Position numbers and translations under genes: made by a program. Of a DNA stretch of 20,265 nt, positions 1 through 7,621 are shown in pieces; within the stretch, counting starts at the first letter, position 1, and each line of letters begins with the position of its first letter. Origin of the DNA: UBA685 sp049889495 (GTDB lineage Bacteria > Pseudomonadota > Alphaproteobacteria > Puniceispirillales > Puniceispirillaceae); contig JBMHDH010000048.1 of the NCBI GenBank assembly GCA_049889495.1, forward strand, positions 1 to 20,265, read 5' to 3'. Under the pieces are notes generated by a model. The model made no database searches, was not told where the DNA came from, and saw only the letters and a list, made by a program, of their open reading frames with translations.

Positions 1-516
1 TAGACGTGCCATTTGTCCTTTTAAGACAACAAAACGCGCCCCTGATAATTTTGCAGCAGAAGCAAAATCCATCTGCGCCAGCCCTTCACCAATGCTGACA
101 TGATCTTGAGGGGTAAAATCAAAAACAGGCTTTTCCCCAACCGTTCGGATCAAGGCGTTATCATCTTCATCTGCCCCTTGCGGCACAGATTCATCAAGCA
201 TATTTGGTAAAGAAATCAATAAATTATGAAGCTCAGTTGCTAGTTCAGCTTCTTCAGCTTCCATCTCAGGCGTTTTCGCCTTTATCGCAGCAACTTCATT
301 AATCAGCGCATCGGCATCTTCGCCTTTCCCTTTGGCAATGCCAATGGCCTTGGATGCTTCATTGCGGCGTGATTGTAGGCTTTGCAATTCTGTTTGCAAT
401 TCCCGTCTTTTTGCATCAATTGCGGTGATTTTAGCGGCTTGTGCGTCAAGGCCACGGCGCGCAAGAGCAGCGTCAAATTGTTCAGGGTTTTCACGGATAA
501 AGCGAATATCGTGCAT
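1..516 (-). CDS. serS: Serine--tRNA ligase, N-terminal part (runs off the left edge)
   Basis: Seryl-tRNA synthetase charges tRNA-Ser with serine in the cytoplasm. Reading the minus strand from the ATG at 516 gives 172 codons without a stop. They begin MHDIRFIRENPEQFDAALA, the typical SerRS N-terminus. Residues about 28-105 are the charged, heptad-like helical hairpin (for example RRELQTELQSLQSRRNEASK) that binds the long variable arm of tRNA-Ser. The open frame leaves the window at GQMARL, the conserved stretch just before the class II catalytic core, so motifs 1-3 are outside the window. An SD-like GAGGA lies a few bases upstream of the ATG. The gene is last in the tatA-tatB-tatC-serS run, 48 bp after tatC, a common alphaproteobacterial order. 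Confidence 0.95.
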   Translation of the reverse strand, partial: MHDIRFIRENPEQFDAALARRGLDAQAAKITAIDAKRRELQTELQSLQSRRNEASKAIGIAKGKGEDADALINEVAAIKAKTPEMEAEEAELATELHNLLISLPNMLDESVPQGADEDDNALIRTVGEKPVFDFTPQDHVSIGEGLAQMDFASAAKLSGARFVVLKGQMARL

Positions 517-564
517 GAGGGTTCCTCAATTAAAATCAAAGTCAATCAGGATGATGTGATATCA

Positions 565-1401
565 TCAGCTATTTTGGTCTTCATCTGGTGCTTTTGAAAT
601 AAAGCGTGCCGCAATGATCGATAATTCATAAAGCAAAATCACAGGCACAGCGAGAAGCACCTGGGAAATCACATCTGGCGGGGTTAAGATAGCCGCCGCC
701 ACAAAGGCCAACAAAATGGCAAATTTACGCTTTGATGCCAAGCCTTCTGGCGTGGCAATGCCAGCCTTGACAAGCAACAGCAAAATGACAGGCAATTCAA
801 ATGATAAACCAAAGGCAAACATTAACCGCATCACAAGTGACAAATATTCACTGATGCGCGGCTCAACTTCAATGGGCAATGCACCTGTGCCACCAATCGT
901 TTCAAACGAGATGAAAAACTGCCATGCTAGCGGAATGACGAGGTAATAAACCATCATCGCGCCCATAATAAACAAGATCGGTGTCGCAAGCAAAAAGGGC
1001 AAAAAAGCGTTCTTTTCATTCCGATACAGCGCTGGTGCTACAAATTTCCAAACCTGTGCCAACAATAACGGAAAGGTGACACATAAGGAGGTGAAAAAGG
1101 CCACTTTCACTTGTGTGAAAAAGCCTTCATGCAACCCTGTGAAAATCATGCGCCCGCCACGTTCTAGCAACACATCAGCCAGAGGTGCTTGCAGAAAAAT
1201 ATAAACAATATCAGCTAGATTTTGTGTGCCTGAGCCAAAAGGGCGAATGAAACAGATCATGAAAACAACAATAAAGCACGCAAAGACAATGCCGATACGG
1301 TTCCGTAACTCTGTCAAATGGTCCATGATGGACATTTCGCCCGCACCATTTTCTTCGACTTCATCCGTTACGATATCATCTGCTGTGATTTTATCAGACA
1401 T
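565..1401 (-). CDS. tatC: Sec-independent protein translocase subunit TatC
   Basis: TatC is the multi-spanning inner-membrane receptor that, with TatB, binds twin-arginine signal peptides of folded proteins. The 278-residue product has the family length. After an acidic cytoplasmic start comes the signature HLTELRNR at residues 28-35, followed by the first membrane helix (about 36-53). Other family marks are HEGFFTQVKV (about 91-100), the motif FVAPALYRNEK (about 120-130), and later hydrophobic helices around ILTPPDVISQ. Six membrane spans are expected. The ATG at 1401 lies 45 bp after tatB, and serS follows 48 bp downstream. The acidic extension before HLTELRNR (about 27 residues) is somewhat longer than in E. 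coli TatC. Otherwise it is a standard family member. Confidence 0.97.
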   Translation of the reverse strand: MSDKITADDIVTDEVEENGAGEMSIMDHLTELRNRIGIVFACFIVVFMICFIRPFGSGTQNLADIVYIFLQAPLADVLLERGGRMIFTGLHEGFFTQVKVAFFTSLCVTFPLLLAQVWKFVAPALYRNEKNAFLPFLLATPILFIMGAMMVYYLVIPLAWQFFISFETIGGTGALPIEVEPRISEYLSLVMRLMFAFGLSFELPVILLLLVKAGIATPEGLASKRKFAILLAFVAAAILTPPDVISQVLLAVPVILLYELSIIAARFISKAPDEDQNS

Positions 1402-1446
1402 GTTTCACTGCCTATCTTATTGCCACTATCTGCCTTGGGATAATTA

Positions 1447-1911
1447 TTAAGCAGATTTAGCTGATTTTGTTTTTGCCGCCTTCTTTTTAGCAGCTTTCTT
1501 TTTCGGAGCGCCTTTTGTGGTGGCCGACTTCTTGGGAGCGGGCTTTTTTGGGGCTGACTTTACAGATGATGACGCGCTTGCATCAGAGACTGATTTCAAA
1601 TCAGCTTCAATTTGATCAGCACCTGTTGCCGCCTTTAGATCACCAGCAATATCTTTGACATCGCCGCCAATCATATCCGCTACGCCCTCTAATTCGCCTT
1701 TTCTGGCATCTTCCAGCATTTTTTTAACGTCTTGCATTTCATTTTGACGCGCAACATCATCAAGGCTTGAGGTAAATTCATTCGCCATATAGCGGGCTTT
1801 ACGCATAAATTGCGAAAAGGTACGAAGAATACGTGGCATGTCTTTTGGGCCAACAACAAGCATCAGCACAATTGCCACCATTAAGAATTCTTGCCATCCC
1901 AAATCAAACAT
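1447..1911 (-). CDS. tatB: Sec-independent protein translocase subunit TatB with a lysine-rich tail
   Basis: TatB pairs with TatC in the twin-arginine signal-peptide receptor complex of the inner membrane. The start MFDLGWQEFLMVAIVLMLVV has the expected short periplasmic end with the conserved Glu at residue 8, one membrane helix (about 7-21) and the hinge GPKDMPRILRTFSQF (21-35). An amphipathic, charged helix follows to about residue 105. Residues 117-154 are a lysine/alanine/proline-rich tail holding 15 lysines, with units such as KKPAPKKSA and KKKAAKKKAA. The TatA tail next door is similar. TatB family proteins often end in a poorly conserved tail, but this strongly basic composition is unusual. 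The gene lies 103 bp after tatA, and that gap contains a strong hairpin. Confidence 0.93.
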   Translation of the reverse strand: MFDLGWQEFLMVAIVLMLVVGPKDMPRILRTFSQFMRKARYMANEFTSSLDDVARQNEMQDVKKMLEDARKGELEGVADMIGGDVKDIAGDLKAATGADQIEADLKSVSDASASSSVKSAPKKPAPKKSATTKGAPKKKAAKKKAAKTKSAKSA

Positions 1912-1943
1912 GACGATACGCCTTTCCTAGCCTTTGATGTATG

Positions 1944-1969
1944 ACAGACAAGCAAAATTGCCTGTCTGT
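1944..1969 (-). promoter_or_regulatory. Intercistronic hairpin between tatA and tatB
   Basis: In the transcribed (minus) sense, ten bases (ACAGACAGGC) can pair with GCUUGUCUGU around a six-base loop AAUUUU. Nine pairs are Watson-Crick and one is G-U. No U run follows, so it is not a classical terminator. It lies 33-58 bases upstream of the tatB start, in the 103-bp gap after tatA. A reasonable inference is an mRNA processing or stability element that sets TatA above TatB and TatC. Confidence 0.5.
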
Positions 1970-2014
1970 TTCATCATATGCTGCTTTATATGCTGCATAA
2001 CCTTATCGGAGAGA

Positions 2015-2329
2015 TTAGGACTTTTTGGCTGCTTTCTTAGCTGATTTTTTGGCCGATTTTTTTGAGGCTTTCTTAGCGGCTTTCTTGGCGGCTTTTTTCT
2101 TTGGCGCCGCCTTTTTGGCAGCTTTCTTTTTCGGCTTTGGCGCTTCTTCAATCACCTCTGCATCAGATGCCTCATTGCCAACATCCTCATCGCCCTTCAC
2201 GCCATCTTTGAAGTTCTTAAGGCCTTTGCCGAAATCACCCATCAAGCCTGATATTTTGCCAGGACGTGCAAATAAAATAAGCACAACTGCTAGAACGATA
2301 ATCCAGTGCCAAATACTTGTGAAACCCAT
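2015..2329 (-). CDS. tatA: Sec-independent protein translocase subunit TatA with a histone-like lysine tail
   Basis: TatA oligomerises in the inner membrane to form the Tat translocation site. The product has 104 residues. The start MGFTSIWHWIIVLAVVLILF supplies the single membrane helix, followed by the TatA hinge ARPGKISGLMGDFGKGLKNF (21-40), which includes the Phe-Gly pair at 33-34. An acidic linker (46-62) leads into residues 64-104, where 21 of 41 residues are lysine in units such as KKAAKKAAPKKK and KKSAKKSAKK. A core-plus-tail TatA is normally about 70-90 residues with a less basic end, so the tail is the odd part. The start is well supported: AGAGGA lies 5 bp upstream of the ATG, and a candidate promoter is further upstream. 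It is the first gene of tatABC-serS. Confidence 0.95.
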   Translation of the reverse strand: MGFTSIWHWIIVLAVVLILFARPGKISGLMGDFGKGLKNFKDGVKGDEDVGNEASDAEVIEEAPKPKKKAAKKAAPKKKAAKKAAKKASKKSAKKSAKKAAKKS

Positions 2330-2371
2330 GTCAGTCCTCTTTGCTATAAAAGCGTTTGTTATCCTTGCATC

Positions 2372-2400
2372 ACTATAGACACCAAGACGCAGACGGGCAA
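2372..2400 (-). promoter_or_regulatory. Candidate sigma-70-type promoter of tatA-tatB-tatC-serS
   Basis: On the minus strand, TTGCCC (2395-2400) and TATAGT (2372-2377) are separated by 17 bp. They match the -35 and -10 consensus at 4 and 5 of 6 positions. Initiation would fall near 2365, giving a short leader of about 35 nt with an SD-like AGAGGA at 2335-2340. This separates tatABC-serS from the preceding scpB-ABC run. Confidence 0.6.
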
Positions 2401-2459
2401 TGATTGTTTACTTAAAAAAACGATCCAAGCGGCAAGCTCACCATAGAGGCTTACCAATT

Positions 2460-3497
2460 TTACGCTTCTGGGAAGATGAGAACATCATCCTTGGCAACAG
2501 TCAGATAGACCTCTGCGCCAGATTCAAAATAATTCAGCCCAGGAATTTTTGCATGAAAATGATGTGTGCCATCTGATAAATGTACCAAAGTGGAACTGCC
2601 CAAAAGATGGGTTTCTAGCACAGAAAAAACTGGCGCTGCCTCGTTTGCAACAGGCAAATTATGAACACGCAGACTATCATTGCGCACCACAACCTCTACC
2701 TTTGCGCCCTCTGTCACATTTTGTGTTGAAATCTCGCCAAACACCGTTTGCACCAAGCTGTTTTTGACAATGGCTTTAAATTCATTGGCTTCCCCAAAAA
2801 AGGTTGCCACAAAAGATGTTTTTGGACGGCTATAGACATCGAGAGGACGCCCGATTTGTGCCACTTTGCCTTGTTCTAGCACGACGATTTTATGAGACAT
2901 AAACATCGCTTCTTCCGCGTCATGAGTGACCATAATCGCCGCAATGCCTTTTTCGCGCAACACATGCAACAGCCTGTCTCTTACACGTTCGCGCAATCTG
3001 GTATCAAGACCAGAAAACGGCTCATCAAGCAAAACAAGAGAGGGTGATGGACAAATGGCACGCGCGAGGGCCACTCTTTGTTGTTGGCCGCCTGATAATT
3101 CATGCGGATATTGATCTGATAGATGCGAGATATCAAAATCTTCCATCACATCATGGGCAATTTGACCTTGATCTTTCTTGCTGCCTTGCAGGCCATAACA
3201 AACATTTTCCAAGACAGTAAGATGAGGAAACAAAGCGTAATTCTGAAAAACCAGCCCGATCCCTCTTTTATCAGGTTCAACGGCAAAGCCTGGGGCTGAG
3301 ATAACAACATCATTTTGGATGATTTGACCAGCTTGAGGCACTTCAAGCCCTGCGGCTAAGCGCAATAAGGTCGATTTGCCGCAACCAGATGGCCCAAGTA
3401 AACTTACCACCTCGCCTTCCGCAAGTGTAAATGACACATCATTCACAGATGGCAAGCCAGCATAGCTATGGCTCATATTTTCAAAAGCCAAAAACAT
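2460..3497 (-). CDS. ABC transporter ATP-binding protein, FbpC-like (iron(III)/spermidine-type importer family)
   Basis: This is a cytoplasmic ATPase subunit of an import-type ABC transporter, 345 residues long. The nucleotide-binding domain is complete: Walker A GPSGCGKST (35-43), Q-loop Gln85 in VFQNYALFPHLTV, signature LSGGQ (134-138), Walker B LVLLDEP (154-160), D-loop SGLD (162-165) and switch His192. Residues from about 240 to 345 form the regulatory C-terminal part with a TOBE-like end. The stretch DKRGIGLVFQNYALFPHLTV is most like FbpC iron(III) ATPases, but spermidine, thiamine or sulfate relatives cannot be excluded. No permease or binding protein is adjacent, so it is an orphan subunit here. 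Its ATG overlaps the scpB stop by one base, so it is probably cotranslated with scpAB. Confidence 0.9.
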   Translation of the reverse strand: MFLAFENMSHSYAGLPSVNDVSFTLAEGEVVSLLGPSGCGKSTLLRLAAGLEVPQAGQIIQNDVVISAPGFAVEPDKRGIGLVFQNYALFPHLTVLENVCYGLQGSKKDQGQIAHDVMEDFDISHLSDQYPHELSGGQQQRVALARAICPSPSLVLLDEPFSGLDTRLRERVRDRLLHVLREKGIAAIMVTHDAEEAMFMSHKIVVLEQGKVAQIGRPLDVYSRPKTSFVATFFGEANEFKAIVKNSLVQTVFGEISTQNVTEGAKVEVVVRNDSLRVHNLPVANEAAPVFSVLETHLLGSSTLVHLSDGTHHFHAKIPGLNYFESGAEVYLTVAKDDVLIFPEA

Positions 3498-4228
3498 CAG
3501 TCGCCGCCTCCCTCTAAATCGGCAAATTCACCATCGGCAAATTCACTATCATCAAAAGCAGCATCATCAAAAGCAGCATCATCAAAGGCAGATTCCAACA
3601 AATCTTCATCGCCGCCCTTGACGTTATCTTCGTTATTTTCGCCAAGTCCACCAAGCACAATGCCTTTGCGCAACAAACCAGCTGATTTTAATTCATCCAT
3701 ACCTGGTAGAGAGTCAATGCTATCAAGGCTGAAATGATCCAAAAAGGCGGGCGATGTGCCCCATGTTAAGGGCCTGCCTGGTGTCCGACGTCTGCCGCGT
3801 GGCTTAATCCATCCCATTTCAAGCAAAATATCCATTGTGCCTTTTGACAGGCTGATGCCTCTGATTTCTTCAATTTCGGCTCTGGTTACAGGCTGGTGAT
3901 AGGCGATGATAGCCAACACTTCCATTGCCGCACGTGATAAGGGGCGTTCGACTTGTGTTTCGATATTTAACGCTTCTGCGACTTCAGGGCGGGTGCGAAA
4001 CGCAAAAGCGTCACCACGGCGCACCAACTCCACGCCTGAAAAAGCACCATATCTTTCTTCAATGATGGCAATTACAGGTGCTAGCTCTGTTTCATCTGAC
4101 AAATGGGAAATGATATCTCTGTCACGTAAGGGCTGAGGGCTTGCGAAAATCAAAGCTTCAATCAATTTTGATTTTTGCAATAACGCTTCTGGGAATGTCT
4201 GGCCTGTTTGTGTCACACTATCACTCAT
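3497..4228 (-). CDS. scpB: Segregation and condensation protein B
   Basis: ScpB binds the kleisin ScpA and regulates the SMC complex that organises and segregates the chromosome. The 243-residue product has the two winged-helix halves of the family. The first includes LIEALIFASPQPL (about 22-34). The second is AMEVLAIIAYHQPVTRAEIE (101-120), followed by GRRRTPGRPLTWGTSPAFLD (145-164). After LPGMDELKSAGLL the C-terminal tail becomes acidic and contains five imperfect pentapeptides (about 214-238), including two copies of DDAAF. They are encoded by 15-bp tandem repeats. The ATG lies one base after the scpA stop, so translation is probably coupled. Confidence 0.95.
   Translation of the reverse strand: MSDSVTQTGQTFPEALLQKSKLIEALIFASPQPLRDRDIISHLSDETELAPVIAIIEERYGAFSGVELVRRGDAFAFRTRPEVAEALNIETQVERPLSRAAMEVLAIIAYHQPVTRAEIEEIRGISLSKGTMDILLEMGWIKPRGRRRTPGRPLTWGTSPAFLDHFSLDSIDSLPGMDELKSAGLLRKGIVLGGLGENNEDNVKGGDEDLLESAFDDAAFDDAAFDDSEFADGEFADLEGGGD
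3518..3592. repeat. Five tandem 15-bp units within the 3' end of scpB
   Basis: On the plus strand the units are ATCGGCAAATTCACC, ATCGGCAAATTCACT, ATCATCAAAAGCAGC (twice, identical) and ATCATCAAAGGCAGA. The 15-bp period keeps the reading frame and codes for acidic pentapeptides near the ScpB C-terminus. Gain or loss of units would change tail length without a frameshift. Confidence 0.85.
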
Positions 4229-4229
4229 A

Positions 4230-5039
4230 TTAAGACAAATCCTTTAATCGCAAATAGATAGGGCCATAATGATTTTGTTGTCTTAAATTCACAACCCCTT
4301 CTTTTGCCAATTCTAAAGAGGCCACAAAATGAGACGCTATCGCAGATCGTTTATCAAGCGGCTGTTTTAACCCTGGTGGCAGGAATTGTTCGAGAACTGT
4401 CCAGCCAGGAGAGGTTTTTAACAAATGGCGCAAACGCCCTGCCGCCTCTTGCACCGAATATAAGCGGGTCGCGGCAATCGTTAAGGTTTGCGCCCCTTCA
4501 ACAGACCGCATATCGCCGTAAACAGCAAGTAAATCATATAGGCTTGCTGTCCATAAAGGGTTTTCTGATTTGGTGAAATATTCTGGCATGCCGCGCGCGA
4601 AGGTGGCGCGTCCCAAACGAGGCAATGACATTAAACGTTTGGAGGCAGTCTGCATCGCCTCTAGACGCAAAAGTTGATACCGCAAGGCATCTGTCATATC
4701 GATGATTTCGTCTTCATCTTCTGCTTCAATTTCAGGAAGCAAAAGCCGCGATTTCAGATAAGCAAGCCATGCCGCCATCACAAGATAATCAGCGGCAACC
4801 TCTAAATTCAGATCTTTGGCTGTGGAAATATAAGAAAGATATTGTTCGGCAAGTGGCAGGATCGCAATTTTTGTTAAATCGACTTTTTGATCGCGCGCCA
4901 ATGACAATAACAAGTCAATTGGCCCTTCAAATCCTTCTAGATTCACAAATAACGATAATTGCTGATCTGGCGTTTGGGCACGTGGTGGCCCGTCATCAAA
5001 TGACGCATCATCATCGATATGCGTGTCTTCGCTGCTCAC
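4230..5039 (-). CDS. scpA: Segregation and condensation protein A (kleisin)
   Basis: ScpA is the kleisin that bridges the SMC ATPase heads and binds ScpB. The 269-residue product shows the hallmark N-terminal kleisin motif FEGPIDLLLSLARDQKVDL (37-55). ADYLVMAAWLAYLKSRLLLP follows at about residues 83-102. The C-terminal winged helix includes RSAIASHFVASLELAKEG, GVVNLRQQ and YGPIYLR. An acidic leader of about 25 residues comes first. The start is a GTG at 5039 that overlaps the stop of the SPOR gene by 4 bp (GTGA), typical of coupled translation. scpB follows after one base. In my memory of related genomes nagZ often lies between the SPOR gene and scpA; here it is absent. Confidence 0.94.
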   Translation of the reverse strand: MSSEDTHIDDDASFDDGPPRAQTPDQQLSLFVNLEGFEGPIDLLLSLARDQKVDLTKIAILPLAEQYLSYISTAKDLNLEVAADYLVMAAWLAYLKSRLLLPEIEAEDEDEIIDMTDALRYQLLRLEAMQTASKRLMSLPRLGRATFARGMPEYFTKSENPLWTASLYDLLAVYGDMRSVEGAQTLTIAATRLYSVQEAAGRLRHLLKTSPGWTVLEQFLPPGLKQPLDKRSAIASHFVASLELAKEGVVNLRQQNHYGPIYLRLKDLS

Positions 5040-5869
5040 TGCAAAGCCACCTTACGCAAGATACAATCTTGACCCGCACGCTTTAGACCATCACATACGC
5101 CACGCGCATCTTCGGTCGGAATGGCTTCGGTTGTCACACGCCAGAAAATGCCCGAACTGCCTGTGTCAGCCTGCATTACCCCGAGGGTCAAACCTTGCAA
5201 ACGCTCTTTGTGTTTTTGGGTTAGTAATGCCGCCACTTCTTCTGCTTTATCTTGTTGGCGGAACGCTGCCAATTGCACCATCATAGAGGGGCTTTTTGTG
5301 GCTTTTTCGGTAATCACACGTGGCTGGATCGGCCGTTCAATTGGCTTGATTTCTTCTTCATTATTCGCGCTTGCATCAAGCGCGGCTGTCATCTCATCTT
5401 TTGCGCTATCACCGTCTTCATTATTTGATTGATCGTCAGAAGATGGCGCATCTGTTTGTTGGTTTTCCGCTGTCTTTACCTCTAATGAGGACTGTTCTTC
5501 AGACCCAGATGTTTGTGTTTCAGATGTTTGGTTTTCTGATGTTTGTGTTTCTGGCAGTTTGACCTCTGGCATTTCAGGGGCCGCTGGCTTCAGCGGGATG
5601 ACCTCGATATCCTGTTTATTTTCCTGAATATCATCAAGCATATTCATCACTGATGATTGCGCACCCGCGCTTTTATCTTCTGGTTCTGCTTCTGGCTTTT
5701 GTTTGAAACTGCTTGATTCTGATTTCAATACCACCACATTCACAGGACCCTGTGATCCAAGTTCACGAAGCAAAAACACAGCCGCACCTGCGGCAAGCCC
5801 TGCAAGCAGCACAAAGATGATAAGAGTGGCTGGCGTAATCTTTCTTGTTGCGTCTTCACCTTCGCGCAT
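5036..5869 (-). CDS. SPOR-domain single-pass membrane protein
   Basis: SPOR domains bind peptidoglycan lacking stem peptides and usually bring proteins to the division septum. The 277-residue protein has a short basic cytoplasmic end, one membrane helix at about 13-34 (TLIIFVLLAGLAAGAAVFLL) and a long low-complexity periplasmic linker rich in Glu, Gln, Ser and Thr. The SPOR domain is at about 195-277, starting at SMMVQLAAFRQQDKAEEVAA and including FWRVTTEAIPTEDARGVC. The linker holds pentapeptide repeats (ETQTS, ENQTS). This architecture recurs next to argS and scpA in alphaproteobacteria, often annotated only as a SPOR-domain protein. The gene starts 5 bp after argS and overlaps scpA by 4 bp. 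Confidence 0.88.
   Translation of the reverse strand: MREGEDATRKITPATLIIFVLLAGLAAGAAVFLLRELGSQGPVNVVVLKSESSSFKQKPEAEPEDKSAGAQSSVMNMLDDIQENKQDIEVIPLKPAAPEMPEVKLPETQTSENQTSETQTSGSEEQSSLEVKTAENQQTDAPSSDDQSNNEDGDSAKDEMTAALDASANNEEEIKPIERPIQPRVITEKATKSPSMMVQLAAFRQQDKAEEVAALLTQKHKERLQGLTLGVMQADTGSSGIFWRVTTEAIPTEDARGVCDGLKRAGQDCILRKVALQ
5508..5552. repeat. Three tandem 15-bp units in the SPOR-protein linker
   Basis: On the plus strand the units are GATGTTTGTGTTTCA, GATGTTTGGTTTTCT and GATGTTTGTGTTTCT. In the minus-strand frame they encode pentapeptides of the type (S/T)E(T/N)QTS. They lie in the presumed disordered periplasmic linker. Confidence 0.8.
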
Positions 5870-5874
5870 AATCT

Positions 5875-7620
5875 TTACATTTCCTCCGCAGCGTTAATCG
5901 ACAGCAATTTCAAACCAGATCTAATCACGATTGATACCGCATTGACAAGATAGAGGCGTGATTTGGTCATTGCCACATCATCATCTTGAATGAATTTCAG
6001 CTTGTGATTGTCGCGCCCGCCATTCCATAGGCTATGGAAAGCTGCCGCTAAATCCATCAAATAAAAGGCCACTCTATGTGGTTCATGCGATTGCGCAGCT
6101 GATTCCACCAAGGACGGCCAGCTGACAAGCTGTTTGATGAGTTTCAGTTCCAATTCGTCACTCAATAATGATAGATCTGCATCATCAAAGTCAGAGATAG
6201 CGCCATCTTGACGGAAAACAGAACGCGCTCTGGCATGCGCATATTGCACATAGAAAACAGGGTTTTCGCGGCTTTTTTCCGTGACTTTTGCATAATCAAA
6301 TTCCAAAGTTTGATCATTGCGTCTGGTCAACATGATAAAGCGCATCACATCTGCCCCAACCGCATCCATCACATCTGACAAGGTCACAAAGGTCCCAGCC
6401 CGTTTTGACATTTTTACTGGCTGGCCATTTTCTAGCAGGCTGACAAGCTGGCATAATTTCACATCTAGCTTTTTATCTTCGCCAGATAATGCTTTAACTG
6501 CCGCTGTCATGCGTTTGACATAGCCGCCATGATCTGCGCCCCAGACATCAATCATCTTGCAGTTTTCTGGTGCGTGATCAGTAATTAAGCGTTGGTATTT
6601 ATCATAATGATAAGCGATATCAGAGGCAAAATAGGTCCATGTGCCATCTGATTTCTGCAACGGACGATCAACATCATCACCAAAATCAGTGGCGCGGAAT
6701 AATAATTGTTCGCGTTCTTCCCAATCATCTGGTTTTTGTCCTTTTGGGGGCTCTAAAACGCCGCGATACACAAGACCTTGATCTGTCAAACTTTGTAACG
6801 CTTCATCCACTTTGCCATTTGTGGTGAGCGCCCGTTCAGATGAATAAAGATCCATGCTAACCCCAAGGCGTGCCAAATCGGCCTTAATGCCAGCCATAAT
6901 GGCATGAATGGCAAAATCACGGATAATTGGTCTGATTTCAGACTCTTCTTGATCTAAAAATTGATCGCCATATTCTGATTTTAACGCCTCGCCAACATCT
7001 TTTAAATAGTCACCAGGATAAAGACCTGCTGGAATTTCCACCTCTTCACCAAAGGCTTCGCGATACCGCAAATAGGCTGATTGCGCCAATACATCAACTT
7101 GTGTGCCAGCATCATTAATGTAATATTCACGCACCACATCAAAGCCTGCAAATTCGAGCAAATGCGCCAAGCTGTCCCCAAAAATCGCGCCTCTGGCATG
7201 GGCGGCATGTAATGGGCCTGTGGGGTTGGCAGATACAAATTCCACATTGACTTTTTGATTGGCGCCCAATTGTGATTTGCCATAAGCTTCGCCTTCTTGA
7301 TGGATTTGGCGCAATTGGTCTGGCCAAATGCCATCTGCCAAGCGCAAATTGATAAAGCCTGGTCCCGCAATTTCAACATCTGAAATCACATCTAATTGGC
7401 GCAATTCTGTGGCGTAAAGTTCAGCCAAATCACGTGGTTTCATCTTTGCTATTTTGGCTGTGACCATTGCCACATTGGTTGCCAAATCACCATGTGACAT
7501 ATCACGCGGCAATTCTACAACCATACGGCTTAAATCTGCGGCTTCGGGAAGGTGATTGGCTGTTACCAATTTATCTTGAATGGCTGTGATTTCAGCGGCA
7601 ATTTGCTTAAATATTGTCAT
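5875..7620 (-). CDS. argS: Arginine--tRNA ligase
   Basis: This class I synthetase attaches arginine to tRNA-Arg. From the ATG at 7620 the product has 581 residues, the usual length. The N-terminal additional domain is at about 1-115. The HIGH-type motif appears as HAAH (138-141) within ANPTGPLHAAHARG, and KMSKR is at 403-407. An anticodon-binding DALR-type domain follows to the C-terminus. The frame is open upstream to an ATG at 7659, but that start would overlap dgt by 38 bp. The ATG at 7620 begins one base after the dgt stop and gives MTIFKQIAAEITAIQ, like other ArgRS N-termini, so I prefer it. The SPOR gene follows after 5 bp. Confidence 0.94.
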   Translation of the reverse strand: MTIFKQIAAEITAIQDKLVTANHLPEAADLSRMVVELPRDMSHGDLATNVAMVTAKIAKMKPRDLAELYATELRQLDVISDVEIAGPGFINLRLADGIWPDQLRQIHQEGEAYGKSQLGANQKVNVEFVSANPTGPLHAAHARGAIFGDSLAHLLEFAGFDVVREYYINDAGTQVDVLAQSAYLRYREAFGEEVEIPAGLYPGDYLKDVGEALKSEYGDQFLDQEESEIRPIIRDFAIHAIMAGIKADLARLGVSMDLYSSERALTTNGKVDEALQSLTDQGLVYRGVLEPPKGQKPDDWEEREQLLFRATDFGDDVDRPLQKSDGTWTYFASDIAYHYDKYQRLITDHAPENCKMIDVWGADHGGYVKRMTAAVKALSGEDKKLDVKLCQLVSLLENGQPVKMSKRAGTFVTLSDVMDAVGADVMRFIMLTRRNDQTLEFDYAKVTEKSRENPVFYVQYAHARARSVFRQDGAISDFDDADLSLLSDELELKLIKQLVSWPSLVESAAQSHEPHRVAFYLMDLAAAFHSLWNGGRDNHKLKFIQDDDVAMTKSRLYLVNAVSIVIRSGLKLLSINAAEEM

Positions 7621-7621
7621 G

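Noticed and set aside
550..566. GATGAT-N5-ATCATC hairpin at the tatC stop codon
   Set aside because: The 6-bp AT-rich stem is weak, has no T tract and could easily occur by chance.
2025..2378. A 117-codon plus-strand open frame opposite tatA, rich in Ala/Phe
   Set aside because: It is the mirror of the lysine/alanine repeat tail of TatA; the opposite-strand tatA has a membrane helix, hinge motif, SD and promoter.
2414..2457. Possible terminator after the ABC ATPase gene
   Set aside because: A 7-bp stem with an 11-base loop exists on the minus strand, but the T run begins about nine bases after the stem, so the classical geometry is missing.
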